A stretch of 30,565 nucleotides of DNA from a virus, in the IMG/VR virus record IMGVR_UViG_3300032325_000886, positions 1-30,565 of that record. One strand, given 5' to 3'. Numbering within the stretch: position 1 is the stretch's first letter; the number at the start of each line of letters is the position of its first letter. Position numbers and translations under genes: made by a program. Under the pieces are notes generated by a model. It was not told where the DNA came from, ran no database searches, and was given only the letters and a program-made list of their open reading frames with translations. Below are positions 12,001 through 15,001 of this stretch, in pieces.

Positions 12001-13629
12001 AACACCCGCGCTGCCATCCCTGGACAAACTGGGCGCGTCGTGCGCATACCAGGCAGGGCACTGCTTTTTGCAGATTCTTTCTTTAAACAACTCTCTGGGC
12101 AAATGAATGTCGCCGCATTTGCGTATCGTATTGCCAAAGCCGAAGGACTGCGCGGACAAGCCCTCACAGATCGAGTGGCGCAACTCTCGAAAACCCGTGG
12201 CGAAATTGTAAGCGAAAACCTGTCTTCAGCCGCCCCATCGCAGGAGATGGTCGAATACTTTGCCCGCCAGTTGGCTCGCCGAGACGCCTCGCTCGACCCT
12301 GCCGCGCTCATTGCCAACCGCAGTAGCGAGGCGTGGGAACTCGCCCGCGAGCAAGCCGCCTACGATACCGCTAAAAATGCGGGATGGACGGAAGACGCTT
12401 GGATTCGCGCCGTGGAAAAATCAAAGGAGATGACATTTCAACAAGACCTCAAGCGCAGCAACGAGGGAGGCAGTTTGTTTGAGGACGCCGCAGCAAAACT
12501 CCAAGACGCGCGGTTCAATAATCAACTCATCGGGTTTTTCTTCCCATTCGTCAAAACGCCTTACAACATTTTCCGCACCGGCATACGCAAATCTCCAATC
12601 GGCGCTGCAAACCTCGCATGGCAAGCCGGGAAAGGTTTTCTCGCTATGAAAGACGGCAAAGCCTTTCTTGACGGAGATCCCACACTCGTGCGCGATTTGA
12701 GCGAGCAGCTTATTGCCTGGACAGCCATGGCTCTCATTTTCGGAGCCGTGCAGGGAGATGATGATGACGATGACAAGATGCTCCTCATCACCGGCAGCCA
12801 GCCACGCAGCGAAGCCACGGCAGGCCTGCGCGACCTCAACACTCGCGCTACGGGAGGCGAGTATATGATACGCATCGGCGGGCGCAACGGCATTACAATC
12901 CCCTACGGGCGGTTTGATCCCATTGCCACCGTATTAGGAACAACGACGGATTTGATTCGCTCGATCAAACGCAACGGATCAACCACCGAAAACCTCGCCA
13001 GTTTGTGGAACTACATGGTCGCGCAGACCAACTCGAAGACCTTCCTGCAAGGCATCGCTAACATTTCCACAATCCTTGAAGGGAAATCCGACCCCGTAGG
13101 CGCAACCAAGCGCACGGTATTGCAGGCTCTCGTGCCAAACATAATCCGCCAACCGCTTCGCAACCTGGACGATTATGTGCGCGATACCAAGACCGCTCCG
13201 GCCACCTACACTTTATTGCCAACCGGCAACTTGGCCGAACCCAAGGTGGATGTTTACGGAAACGAAATCCGAAAAGGCAGCAGCCCTGTGATGCGTTTGT
13301 TCTTCAACAGCGCCTTGGCCACAGAACCCGTGCTGGAGGCCACGGACAACCTTCTTATGAATTGGAACCGATCCAATCCCTCAATGGCCTACGCCCCCGA
13401 GCAAGCCAAGGCCGTCTACAAAGACCGCAACGGGAAAGAAGTGGAAATGACAGCCGAAGAAACCCGCCGATTCCGCCTCGCCTCCGGTCGCCTTGCCAGC
13501 GTGAAACTCCGCGCCATAGCCACACCGGCGCGCGTTGCCAACCCTACGGAAGACGACATTGAAGCAGTCCGTAAGGCCTTCTCTGAAGCCCGCCGCGAAA
13601 CGCGCGAAAGAATGTTCGCAGGTCGGTGA
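1..13629 (+). CDS. Giant polyvalent (DarB/DdrB-type) phage protein, 5' partial
   Basis: The frame is open from base 1 with no stop until TGA at 13627-13629, so at least 4542 residues are encoded and the true start lies left of the window. Residues here are numbered from the ATG at 151, which is probably internal. Order: DdrB/ParB-like domain (~305-480), coiled helices, P-loop domain (~905-1075), low-complexity linker, adenine methyltransferase (~1341-1677), SNF2-like helicase (~2162-2804), sigma-70-like region (~3085-3275), extra HTH (~3708-3765), and a C-terminal region of the kind found in large polyvalent proteins (~3824-4492). Proteins of this architecture (P1 DarB/DdrB relatives) are packaged in the virion, enter with the DNA and protect it from restriction. 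Packaging is inferred here. The gene ends 7 bp before the convergent gene at 13637. Hydrophobic segments near residues 4129-4137 and 4185-4201 precede a run of six Asp (4203-4208). The product could be proteolytically processed; I see no proof of that. Confidence 0.93.
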   Translation, partial: KSDDSDLQVNRTEKLLINSAAILAQRRTSFYADTENVDRVIDEEIGHVAQMKVLAEIRRERTGETGEEDLDLAIRESEEIFLQLPQQLQEASRKIYGDENAKPGQSGMEFFRQMLQGDIAISEGRVLDRNGKILSELAVNDRPWIEKMKSMFERLFKVFTDLRGNLGTMLRDEGRSDAEIEELTSRVERIRKDSLSFFQNLKKEGDRIRGEAYGKEYARKTNQLTGTQQGGTAGSGTDLSGSGSPSRPDGRATATPSGTDGQLSPAGNALGQDQAARLAELESKEQERQSREERAKERRAEYVAAKAGNLKDYDKVVESTPEDAREPVKQLLTQAPSGNTGYVLAVNQRRLPSTWIALPPGVVQTSHIGPNFQKNPEYAGQNTRAYDSDPAEQNKVRAGALPGALNEDILTSTDPSSANSAPQVAIVIDAGPDGQPRARWQAAGGNAREMMSNLAPQEDQDRLSQTWNEKGQQFGFEAMPEGFRGYRFLGTFDIRTEAGAREYQKLVDDLNPSTGVVQDVSDRADLDAKNIPLDLVADLPVMMSGKQATEALSRLLTAPGNIVERNRIEPMVKNPAQAQAYMQRVMFTAGLGQPTLTNKIADYQLQNRNAAFVELSADAAKSAIALRQSGSPGIADAFGGLLSNVADYLDQDRSLKSALELASSQIEMDALVGDTGVAVGITQRLAELIVLDKRGRINTDATSEAMKDYMVALSSGIARATEDEAMGNLFGQPMTMAERVAAINAAHRRNAQPASETTLSTPKNTEAKRMRELEQKRRQEGLTMREAKELTDLETAAGQQFMDFFQEAQAMRFELEQEVERRGIERAPLEQMNLVLSAPRTQARAEAVESLQKFQPQFREYKPSGYLSDQQKKIEKDFVEAITAEYEQAEKAYAELSGTEGGRILDMDEARELSGIYAQSKQSRTVHASSVQQGVREFIANYLLKKKLASDPPTETSFIGLTSGGPGSGKSRIKNIDPDGWNNAEFIYDGTLQNLDDAVDIIEQAKASKRTVKIWHIYIPIETALKQALNRTNKSGRALPISVFFDAHFNSQHVARRLLERYAGDIDVQIVVINNSGIGESIPKNPLIFLESESIRYRDTNETKTRSLREFGANLQTIVPAARRAWMGQKLEEADFAGVNGSLPPVWRQRGPSGELLSQERDAQVDTLSAPRRQKTDSNQLGFDFSAPEVQTYKSTLEAEGITAPQAQAAAAMQDLGLPATEALDLFSYQPNAPAANSLTAPDRASNETPTNGQQTTIPEKPRATPLPEQPTSARGAQEYSQDGGMGDLFSLMARIRADERDSADIDNASRNGPERGRGVSEIDGRQGAETDGIQDDGDRRSDGDGNALPISGGLGGQRGRAVPAINPRLRRRILQPGHGTRVERPPVGSPERNISLTRDQALAPRGIVGKLRANLDAIRVIQSIDNEKRLANPQEKQQLVKFSGWGALSQVFDDEKAGIVERGEIDRLRRDADRYRGYIASNAYYAGIVKDLEDEAQSLENWKSKWYDAHKEVRALLSDQEYRDARRSTINAHYTSPEIVGGMWDIIKWMGFKGGNILEPGAGIGHFFGLMPEEIADRSKLFGVELDAYTSKILKALYPEADIQNTGFQTADIADNSIDLAISNVPFANIPVRDPALEAMGGPTGNLHDYFFGKTITKLKPGGIQVFITSAFTMDKGNPEIRKWLAERADLIAAYRLPNDAFRENAGTDVVTDIIILRKKDGKPFPHAQSWVNLDNAKTRKGEDIRINEYFATHPQNILGQLDNDGSMYGDEKEMTVHGDPSRPPAISMQQDLARLPQGILGEIEATGPVRTGATSVVKVGNIIERDGKFYRQGQEEPDAELNEPKTAKRTRSFLSVRDALNSQYDLELSETATDEEIEANRRVLNTAYTRFLAENGYFHDTKNKKLFIDDPDYFRILGAEIEPKANQGTEGISAEEFAKRVNRPQKKTYTRADIFNRRVMAPRSEPTSAETIEDAYGISLGWRGRVDTQFIGQLVGKTPEQVETQLLTQEIAVRDPDTGNIVSREQYLAGNVRKKLSIARAAGADYARNVRLLEPVQPQRVGIDDIRFSIGATWIPADIYNRFLQSLGVNSAKFVYVPTRERSGWERDKNQEGRYGLKTGVEYKQYETIMIDVESIMDSLLNLRAITIRLPEKEGGGINMGATTAARERAKLLNQSFQNWVRSTPDVTAELEEQFNNEVNAFVQRTYDGQFLQFPWANKDFDIYPDKKNTIWRALQEGFGLIAHGVGGGKTIIGSAVALEMRRLGMARKPMIVVHNATLEGFAQEISKMAPTARVLVGRKDELQGDKRKEFLMRIAAGDWDAVVIAHSTFGMIEDDPQVEINTSNAILDEFVATLRDKGYKSINAAKEDRKKPPSVKALIKQMERLETSIKQASERRKDTGLLNFQQLGVDALIVDEVHKFKKMPFSTQLEAKGIDGATSKRAYNLLMRARYIQERMGGKNVFSMTGTPVTNTLGEIWNMARLVAPNVLKEWNIELFDQFVSKFAQVTTEAEMGPTGEFKNVDRLAKFVNLPEWNTFLRQAADVKLGDDLVVKNRPGIKGGKPELVAVARTKGVSSWVAYIRQVLEDFADLSGEKLAENPSLTAVPVQAFMASRAAAIDIRLINPRAKDEPDSKVNRMVERLMGLYRQSANYSGTQVIFADSFNNVRTTLFEGVTRATLDLDIDPTKPAGTTFNLYEDIRQKLIAQGIPTGEIAVITDSAWNSDKKKQALFDLVNEGKIRVIIGSTERLGTGVNMQRLMLAAHHLDVPWTPAELEQRDGRVFRQGNVHGEHGKDIELIRYGMSDTLDAALWQKLETKQRFSNAALSGKVTGRELAEDKATMNLEEQRAVLSGKYGRRLWEITSRLQELDLSRRANEREAEIRSYEIRISKRSLEAVQAINERSQPSITKMRALSESIAANGTAISVSGQTFPTKVETIEAIKNAMETARRSLKLTFEGQQTADPVTSITVNDIPIHLRPVVRVDQQWNDDAQRMEQRGTVSFELLAFPVDAENDISFGAVTSPATLLSRLEELGDTTTGIESSKQNNVARLRELANMDEAAAWPYQAEYDALTAERVEVEKLYNADLKGKTDAVSNDTTLSAARRQVYDPNQLELDFDAAPRDQAAAKEDAEKSAAARFQSGLDGIMAMASTYSNIPGVDMDEVRQTARIALADAARTFNPQRGVPFGPYSSIVVRNRLNALYRRENLRRKRIPQSLDEPLPGDFDETRQDYTPDTKTPDAPAMASRNEAKLLIDGLMATLPERMRVAVEGYLQQRQQEEIGAAFGISKQAVSKLQQEGFKRLRQKLNERGIGSMTEILSAARKNPMTGTLAESIGEYGISGTLPLDAQDGMGEFGAQLGTQPAQDTAPVRPLDGQTRFGIPAENAFSEISYAPARVWGLRRLADRFEAERNSVGGQAIQSPIYRSDYDAHQSAFAKAAQAAERLYRDTLTVVDNANSSRRGTADYLLPRLPEVRALFTDTNGQVQFIGGRPIELESGEPLFAASGTPQDDGDFIAPGESFESDLKNLLNDLNGVPADLDNAVAKQEQAALEEGGGQRYQVGRPDLAFGANNPDVRGLDQFYTDRFLPETEAQWETAARDMVTKDFEGTRRSIEQAGLSGQTISPELTKAADQIANTLRQKMLQTGKDADRKAFNVFWYSYRATGTEAGRALAARRDPFKTPAMRHREFLLDLMLTPGKKDKQKIDAEKDPAKKTAIIDSVTAALLKKLKDAGISPEDILGNRVVVGLNNAEIQRQFRSGLTPKQAEVFDLLLRKNQTPAQIAQRTGMKPDAVEAVFTAFKNRMRQQHLAKFKAGIHKQSEVTLKAAPTQTGLFGGQVSDAEADAAFDQWFSGMVGTSDTKKIGRPKFRIDDPAHVMRLARAIQSARSEAGLGNMAYEWWIMNILSGPQTQVTNIAGNAGFLALDSTLQRGMEALVNVFVRDKKAAQLGEFKSLARGIMPGITKGLAMAAKAWSAEHDFYEHTVLGTPLELGQWDKLGNTRAAIPGQTGRVVRIPGRALLFADSFFKQLSGQMNVAAFAYRIAKAEGLRGQALTDRVAQLSKTRGEIVSENLSSAAPSQEMVEYFARQLARRDASLDPAALIANRSSEAWELAREQAAYDTAKNAGWTEDAWIRAVEKSKEMTFQQDLKRSNEGGSLFEDAAAKLQDARFNNQLIGFFFPFVKTPYNIFRTGIRKSPIGAANLAWQAGKGFLAMKDGKAFLDGDPTLVRDLSEQLIAWTAMALIFGAVQGDDDDDDKMLLITGSQPRSEATAGLRDLNTRATGGEYMIRIGGRNGITIPYGRFDPIATVLGTTTDLIRSIKRNGSTTENLASLWNYMVAQTNSKTFLQGIANISTILEGKSDPVGATKRTVLQALVPNIIRQPLRNLDDYVRDTKTAPATYTLLPTGNLAEPKVDVYGNEIRKGSSPVMRLFFNSALATEPVLEATDNLLMNWNRSNPSMAYAPEQAKAVYKDRNGKEVEMTAEETRRFRLASGRLASVKLRAIATPARVANPTEDDIEAVRKAFSEARRETRERMFAGR
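626..632 (+). promoter_or_regulatory. Internal Shine-Dalgarno GAGGTGA inside the giant gene
   Basis: GAGGTGA is a 7-of-7 match to the anti-SD complement (AAGGAGGTGATC). It lies 5 nt before the ATG at 638, which opens an alternative-frame ORF. Most gene starts in this window have no recognisable SD, so the match is notable. Confidence 0.5.
638..844 (+). CDS. Candidate nested gene (68 aa) in frame +2 of the giant gene
   Basis: From ATG 638 to TAG 842-844 this frame encodes a 68-residue, charged, helix-rich peptide starting MAKNMRGKRINLPELSKEEQ. The host frame in the same bases is a Gly/Ser/Thr/Pro-rich linker with no obvious fold. The start is preceded by a strong SD (626-632). The product resembles no family I know. 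Protein-like composition, a strong RBS and the linker position argue that it is translated. The alternative is that it is an accidental open frame in a linker under weak constraint. Confidence 0.45.
   Translation: MAKNMRGKRINLPELSKEEQLDQEQIFREVGLRQDQTDALRRRRAEPMASYLLREMLLDKIKPPGLQS
1063..1590 (+). other. DdrB-like ParB-superfamily domain of the giant protein
   Basis: Residues ~305-480 show the layout of DdrB/ParB-like domains in phage polyvalent proteins. There is a TSHIG motif at 315-319, then an NPEYAGQNTRAYDSD-type segment (an N-x-R-x-Y signature), and a GGNAR motif at 394-398 corresponding to the GGNGR nucleotide/phosphate-binding loop. A YRFLGTFD strand follows. In P1-like systems DdrB-family proteins travel with the DarB methylase-helicase. 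Nuclease or CTPase activity cannot be judged from sequence alone. The match is by motif, not by search. Confidence 0.6.
2863..3375 (+). other. P-loop kinase-like (zeta-toxin-like) domain of the giant protein
   Basis: A clear Walker A motif GGPGSGKS lies at residues 914-921, directly after a hydrophobic strand (FIGLTS). It is followed by helices and a WHIYIP strand (~958-963) and a DVQIVVINNSG strand, consistent with a small P-loop kinase fold such as the zeta-toxin/AAA-like kinases often embedded in polyvalent proteins. The substrate is unknown. It lies between the helical N-terminal part and the long linker that carries the alternative-frame ORFs. Confidence 0.6.
3302..3496 (+). CDS. Candidate nested gene (64 aa) in frame +2 of the giant gene
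   Basis: ATG 3302 opens a 64-codon frame ending at 3496. Its product is basic and mixed in composition (for example FKRLFPQRAARGWDKNLKKP, then TSQELTEACRRFGDSEDLLG). The host frame here is the start of the linker after the P-loop domain. No SD is visible before the ATG. The composition looks more like a folded small protein than a shadow frame, but there is no independent support. Confidence 0.28.
   Translation: MKPKPEASESSEQTFKRLFPQRAARGWDKNLKKPTSQELTEACRRFGDSEDLLGNYFRKNGTLK
3499..3564 (+). repeat. Linker repeat copy 1 with QLGFDF clamp-like motif
   Basis: The encoded peptide (giant-protein residues 1117-1138) reads TLSA-P-RRQ then DSNQLGFDF-SAP. It matches the peptide at 9301-9369 at about 14 of 22 positions. 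The core Q1130-L-G-F-D-F resembles the bacterial beta-clamp-binding hexapeptide QLxLxF. It lies before the methyltransferase-helicase block. Confidence 0.6.
3740..4165 (+). CDS. Candidate nested gene (141 aa) in frame +2 of the giant gene
   Basis: This 142-codon frame (ATG 3740 or ATG 3755, stop TAG 4163-4165) encodes an acidic protein with well-mixed residues, for example LRPEERRNIRKTEEWETCF, MEMLFPYPEDWEDSEDEPF and SIQDFAEEFFNRVTEP. Its codons are rich in G/C third positions, as expected of a read frame in this genome. Over the same bases the giant protein reads as a Gly/Arg/Asp-rich low-complexity linker between the P-loop domain and the methyltransferase. Both frames staying open for this length is unlikely by chance. 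No SD stands out. The function is unknown. Confidence 0.42.
   Translation: MKPQQMDNKPPSLKNPERLRYLNNQLRPEERRNIRKTEEWETCFRSWLASEQTSEIARTLIMRPVTDPNAEEEFLKSMDGKALRLMEYRMTGTDEVTAMEMLFPYPEDWEDSEDEPFLQSIQDFAEEFFNRVTEPESNDPQ
4171..5181 (+). other. DarB-type N6-adenine DNA methyltransferase domain
   Basis: Residues ~1341-1677 contain the AdoMet-binding motif I as EPGAGIGHFFG (1510-1519) and the catalytic motif IV as SNVPFA (1574-1579). This is the N-V-P-F variant seen in phage/plasmid helicase-methylases in place of NPPY. The preceding HYTSPEIVGGMW segment is the usual entry to this fold. Its expected role is to methylate adenines of incoming phage DNA so that host restriction enzymes do not cut it. 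It is fused to the downstream helicase, as in P1 DarB. Confidence 0.88.
6634..8562 (+). other. SNF2-like superfamily 2 helicase domain
   Basis: Residues ~2162-2804 carry an almost complete SF2 motif set: Walker A as HGVGGGKT (2196-2203), DEVH at 2368-2371, motif III-like SMTGTP (2416-2421), and motif VI as QRDGRVFRQGN (2728-2738). This is the ATPase/translocase half of DarB-type antirestriction proteins. Long helical stretches follow (~2810-2900), as usual for these proteins. All key residues are intact, so an active ATPase is likely. Confidence 0.9.
9301..9369 (+). repeat. Linker repeat copy 2 with QLELDF clamp-like motif
   Basis: The second copy (residues 3051-3073) reads TLSA-A-RRQ then DPNQLELDF-DAAP, lying after the helicase and just before the sigma-like domain. 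Q3064-L-E-L-D-F fits the hexameric beta-clamp motif QLxLxF exactly. The two copies bracket the methyltransferase-helicase module. Confidence 0.6.
9403..9975 (+). other. Sigma-70-family domain (regions 2 and 4) inside the giant protein
   Basis: Residues ~3111-3173 match sigma region 2: an acidic DEVRQ helix start, then FNPQRGVPFGPYSS (compare the FDP-rG-xF-tYA signature of region 2), then VRNRLNALYRRE. After a short acidic linker, residues ~3213-3259 form region 4: LPERMR (the usual 'LP-x-R-x-R' entry), then QQEEIGAAFGISKQAVSKL, a typical helix-turn-helix, and a basic QEGFKRLRQKL recognition/tail helix. There is no region 3 or 1.1, so it is compact and ECF-like. Expected role: binding host core RNA polymerase and choosing promoters. 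Confidence 0.78.
10019..10249 (+). CDS. Weak candidate nested ORF (76 aa) after the sigma domain
   Basis: ATG 10019 follows a partial SD-like AGGCGAG and opens a Pro/Glu/His-rich frame (MEYPEPYHSTPKTEWENLEH start) over the linker that follows the sigma-like domain. The last third overlaps a structured part of the giant protein and reads like a shadow. It is listed because it is in the same relative frame and linker context as the other nested candidates. Confidence 0.2.
   Translation: MEYPEPYHSTPKTEWENLEHNLERNPHKIPLPFDPLMDKPDLASQPKMPFPKSPTHQRGFGVFVVSPTDLKPSATA
11272..11445 (+). other. Second sigma-4/LuxR-like HTH in the giant protein
   Basis: Residues ~3708-3765 read LTPKQAEVFDLLLRK, then TPAQIAQRTGMKPDAVEAV, then FKNRMRQQ. 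This is the helix pattern of a sigma region 4 or LuxR-type tetrahelical HTH (LT-x-x-Q-x-E-V-F-x-L-L entry and a glycine in the turn). There is no partnering region 2 here, so it may be DNA-binding on its own or a second promoter-contacting module of the sigma-like domain about 450 residues upstream. Confidence 0.55.
11620..13626 (+). other. C-terminal large-polyvalent-protein-associated region (LPD38-like)
   Basis: Residues ~3824-4492 have the look of the conserved C-terminal region of phage polyvalent proteins. Features are a WWIMNILSGPQTQVTNIAGN segment near 3850-3869, a hydrophobic FFFPFVKTPYNIF segment (4129-4141, the 'FPF-x-x-TP-x-N' signature), a hydrophobic helix ending near 4201, DDDDDD (4203-4208), and a GGRNGITIPYGRFDPIA strand region. 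Such regions are thought to mediate packaging or membrane passage. That role is an inference from family context. Confidence 0.6.
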
Positions 13630-13636
13630 GAGGCGC

Positions 13637-14203
13637 TTACGGCTTCCCCGTTGGCTTGATACCCAGCCGATTTGCGGCCATCTCGTAAACCTTGAAAGGC
13701 GCGTCGGGGTCGTTAAGTAGCGCGTGACCGGATTGCTCAATGTTTTTCCAAATCCTTTCCGCTTCTTCGTGGATCGGGTGGGTGGGGTCCAATGCTTCAG
13801 GATACACGCGATCCTTCTTTGCTTGGCTTCCCGCAACTCGTTGTTGGAATTTTGCCTCTAATTCAGCCTCGGAAAAAACAGGCTGTGTGACAGATTCCAT
13901 TCCCGCTTCTTGCTGTTCTTTTTCGTTTTCCCATTTTGTTGCAATTTTTACCCATTGATCAACGAGCCAAATATCATGCTGCCAATCTCTTGGGTCTCGA
14001 CTTAAAATTGGCTTTGGAGGGCATTCGTCAGGGTAATTTTTCGCGTAATACTCAACCTGTGATAGGAAATTTTGATACCGTTTTTCTTGGTTGGCTTGAC
14101 GCAATAGAAAATTAGTTTCTTTGATCTGTCGGGTTATTTCCCAATCAGCCGCTTCTGCGGCGCAAACCATAAACATAACGATTGCCAAAAGTCTTCTGGT
14201 CAT
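13637..14203 (-). CDS. Secreted small protein with a scaffold-like C-terminal domain
   Basis: 188 residues. The N-terminus is a good type I signal peptide: MTRR, then a hydrophobic LLAIVMFMVCAA core, then AEA before AD (cleavage expected after ~18). The Cys at 14 lacks a proper lipobox. The middle is charged and helical. The C-terminal ~66 residues match the C-terminal domain of the scaffold-like protein at 23881-24990 at about 37 of 66 positions by hand alignment, including DPxHPIHxExERIW and DAPFKxYxMAANxLGI. The gene is convergent with the giant gene (7 bp gap) and divergent from the gene at 14309. A weak AAGGT lies just before the ATG. I do not know its function. A scaffold domain on an exported protein is odd. 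Confidence 0.75.
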   Translation of the reverse strand: MTRRLLAIVMFMVCAAEAADWEITRQIKETNFLLRQANQEKRYQNFLSQVEYYAKNYPDECPPKPILSRDPRDWQHDIWLVDQWVKIATKWENEKEQQEAGMESVTQPVFSEAELEAKFQQRVAGSQAKKDRVYPEALDPTHPIHEEAERIWKNIEQSGHALLNDPDAPFKVYEMAANRLGIKPTGKP

Positions 14204-14269
14204 ACCTTAGCCTGCGCCCATCATTAAAGACGGTAAAGCAATTTTACCCGGGGCTCCAAGATATTTTAC

Positions 14270-14298
14270 TTGACAGCGAAAAACAGCTAAGTTATGTG
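14270..14298 (+). promoter_or_regulatory. Putative promoter TTGACA-17-TATGTG before the decoration cassette
   Basis: A perfect -35 (TTGACA, 14270-14275) is followed after 17 nt by a poor -10 (TATGTG, 14293-14298). The 11-mer ACTTGACAGCG is identical to the one upstream of the scaffold-like gene (23843-23853). The predicted start, near 14305, would leave only a few bases before ATG 14309. The A/T-rich stretch before it could act as an UP element. Confidence 0.45.
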
Positions 14299-14308
14299 CA
14301 GGTAAGCT

Positions 14309-14977
14309 ATGGAAACACCTAAAGTCGAATCTGGAGATACCAAATTAAATAGGGCAAAAAACGCCGAGGCCGTCAAAAGCCAACCAACTGTTCGCCTTGT
14401 AGTTGCCCATTACAACGAGTCCCTAAATTGGCTTGTTGCTGTTCCGAAGGATTATTCCATCACAGTCTCTTTTGCAGGCGACGAGCCTCAAATCCCTGCC
14501 CGCGTAACTAACCCCGTAAAAATTGAAAAAACCGAGAATGGTGGAAAGGATTGCGGACAATGGATTCGCTGGATTGCAAAACATTACGATGAGCTGGACG
14601 ACATAATTTTGTTTTTACAGGGGAATCCTTACACTGGCCACACACCTGAAATTCTTTTAAAAATTTCCAGGGACGGCCTTAAAAATAAATTTGATTATTT
14701 TGGGAGTGGTCGCCCGTTTCACAAGAGCGTTGGGAAAGGGTGGCAGTTTGGTGAAATAACTTGGATTGTCCCTGCCGAGTTTCATGTGGAGCCTTTTAGC
14801 TGCGGTGTTTGGGGGTCGCAACATTATGTGACAAAGGATGTAATTCACCGTAGGCCCAAATCGTTTTACGAAAATTTGGCAGAAATATCTCTCGAACTTG
14901 GCGGGTCAAGGTTTGGTGATATTTGTGAATACTATTTCAATGTTATTTATGGCGTAACCATGGAAGAAATAACTTAA
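14309..14977 (+). CDS. DUF3431-like protein, possible glycosyltransferase-like enzyme
   Basis: 222 residues. The core reads RLVVAHYNESLNWLV near residue 29, then CGQWIRWIAKHYDEL, DDIILFLQGNPYTGHTPEIL (~90-120) and FHVEPFSCGVWGSQHYVTKD. This pattern (V-A-x-Y-N-E-x-L-x-W-L, then HYDxL-x-D-x-x-x-F-x-Q-G-x-P-x-x-H) is that of the DUF3431 family, whose members often sit among glycan genes. Catalysis is not established here. The gene opens the (+) cassette that contains two further glycosyltransferases. The start is ATG 14309, with a weak AGG 5' of it and a putative promoter just upstream. The call rests on motif recall, not a search. Confidence 0.6.
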   Translation: METPKVESGDTKLNRAKNAEAVKSQPTVRLVVAHYNESLNWLVAVPKDYSITVSFAGDEPQIPARVTNPVKIEKTENGGKDCGQWIRWIAKHYDELDDIILFLQGNPYTGHTPEILLKISRDGLKNKFDYFGSGRPFHKSVGKGWQFGEITWIVPAEFHVEPFSCGVWGSQHYVTKDVIHRRPKSFYENLAEISLELGGSRFGDICEYYFNVIYGVTMEEIT

Positions 14978-15001
14978 TGCCAAAATTTTAGATTTTTACA
15001 A

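Noticed and set aside
13362-13562. Arg/Pro-rich + frame near the end of the giant gene
   Set aside because: Typical shadow composition, overlapping a structured C-terminal region.
6634-13629. N4-type virion RNA polymerase inside the giant protein
   Set aside because: No T7-like polymerase motifs were found. The similarity to N4 is limited to the capsid type and the idea of a giant injected protein.
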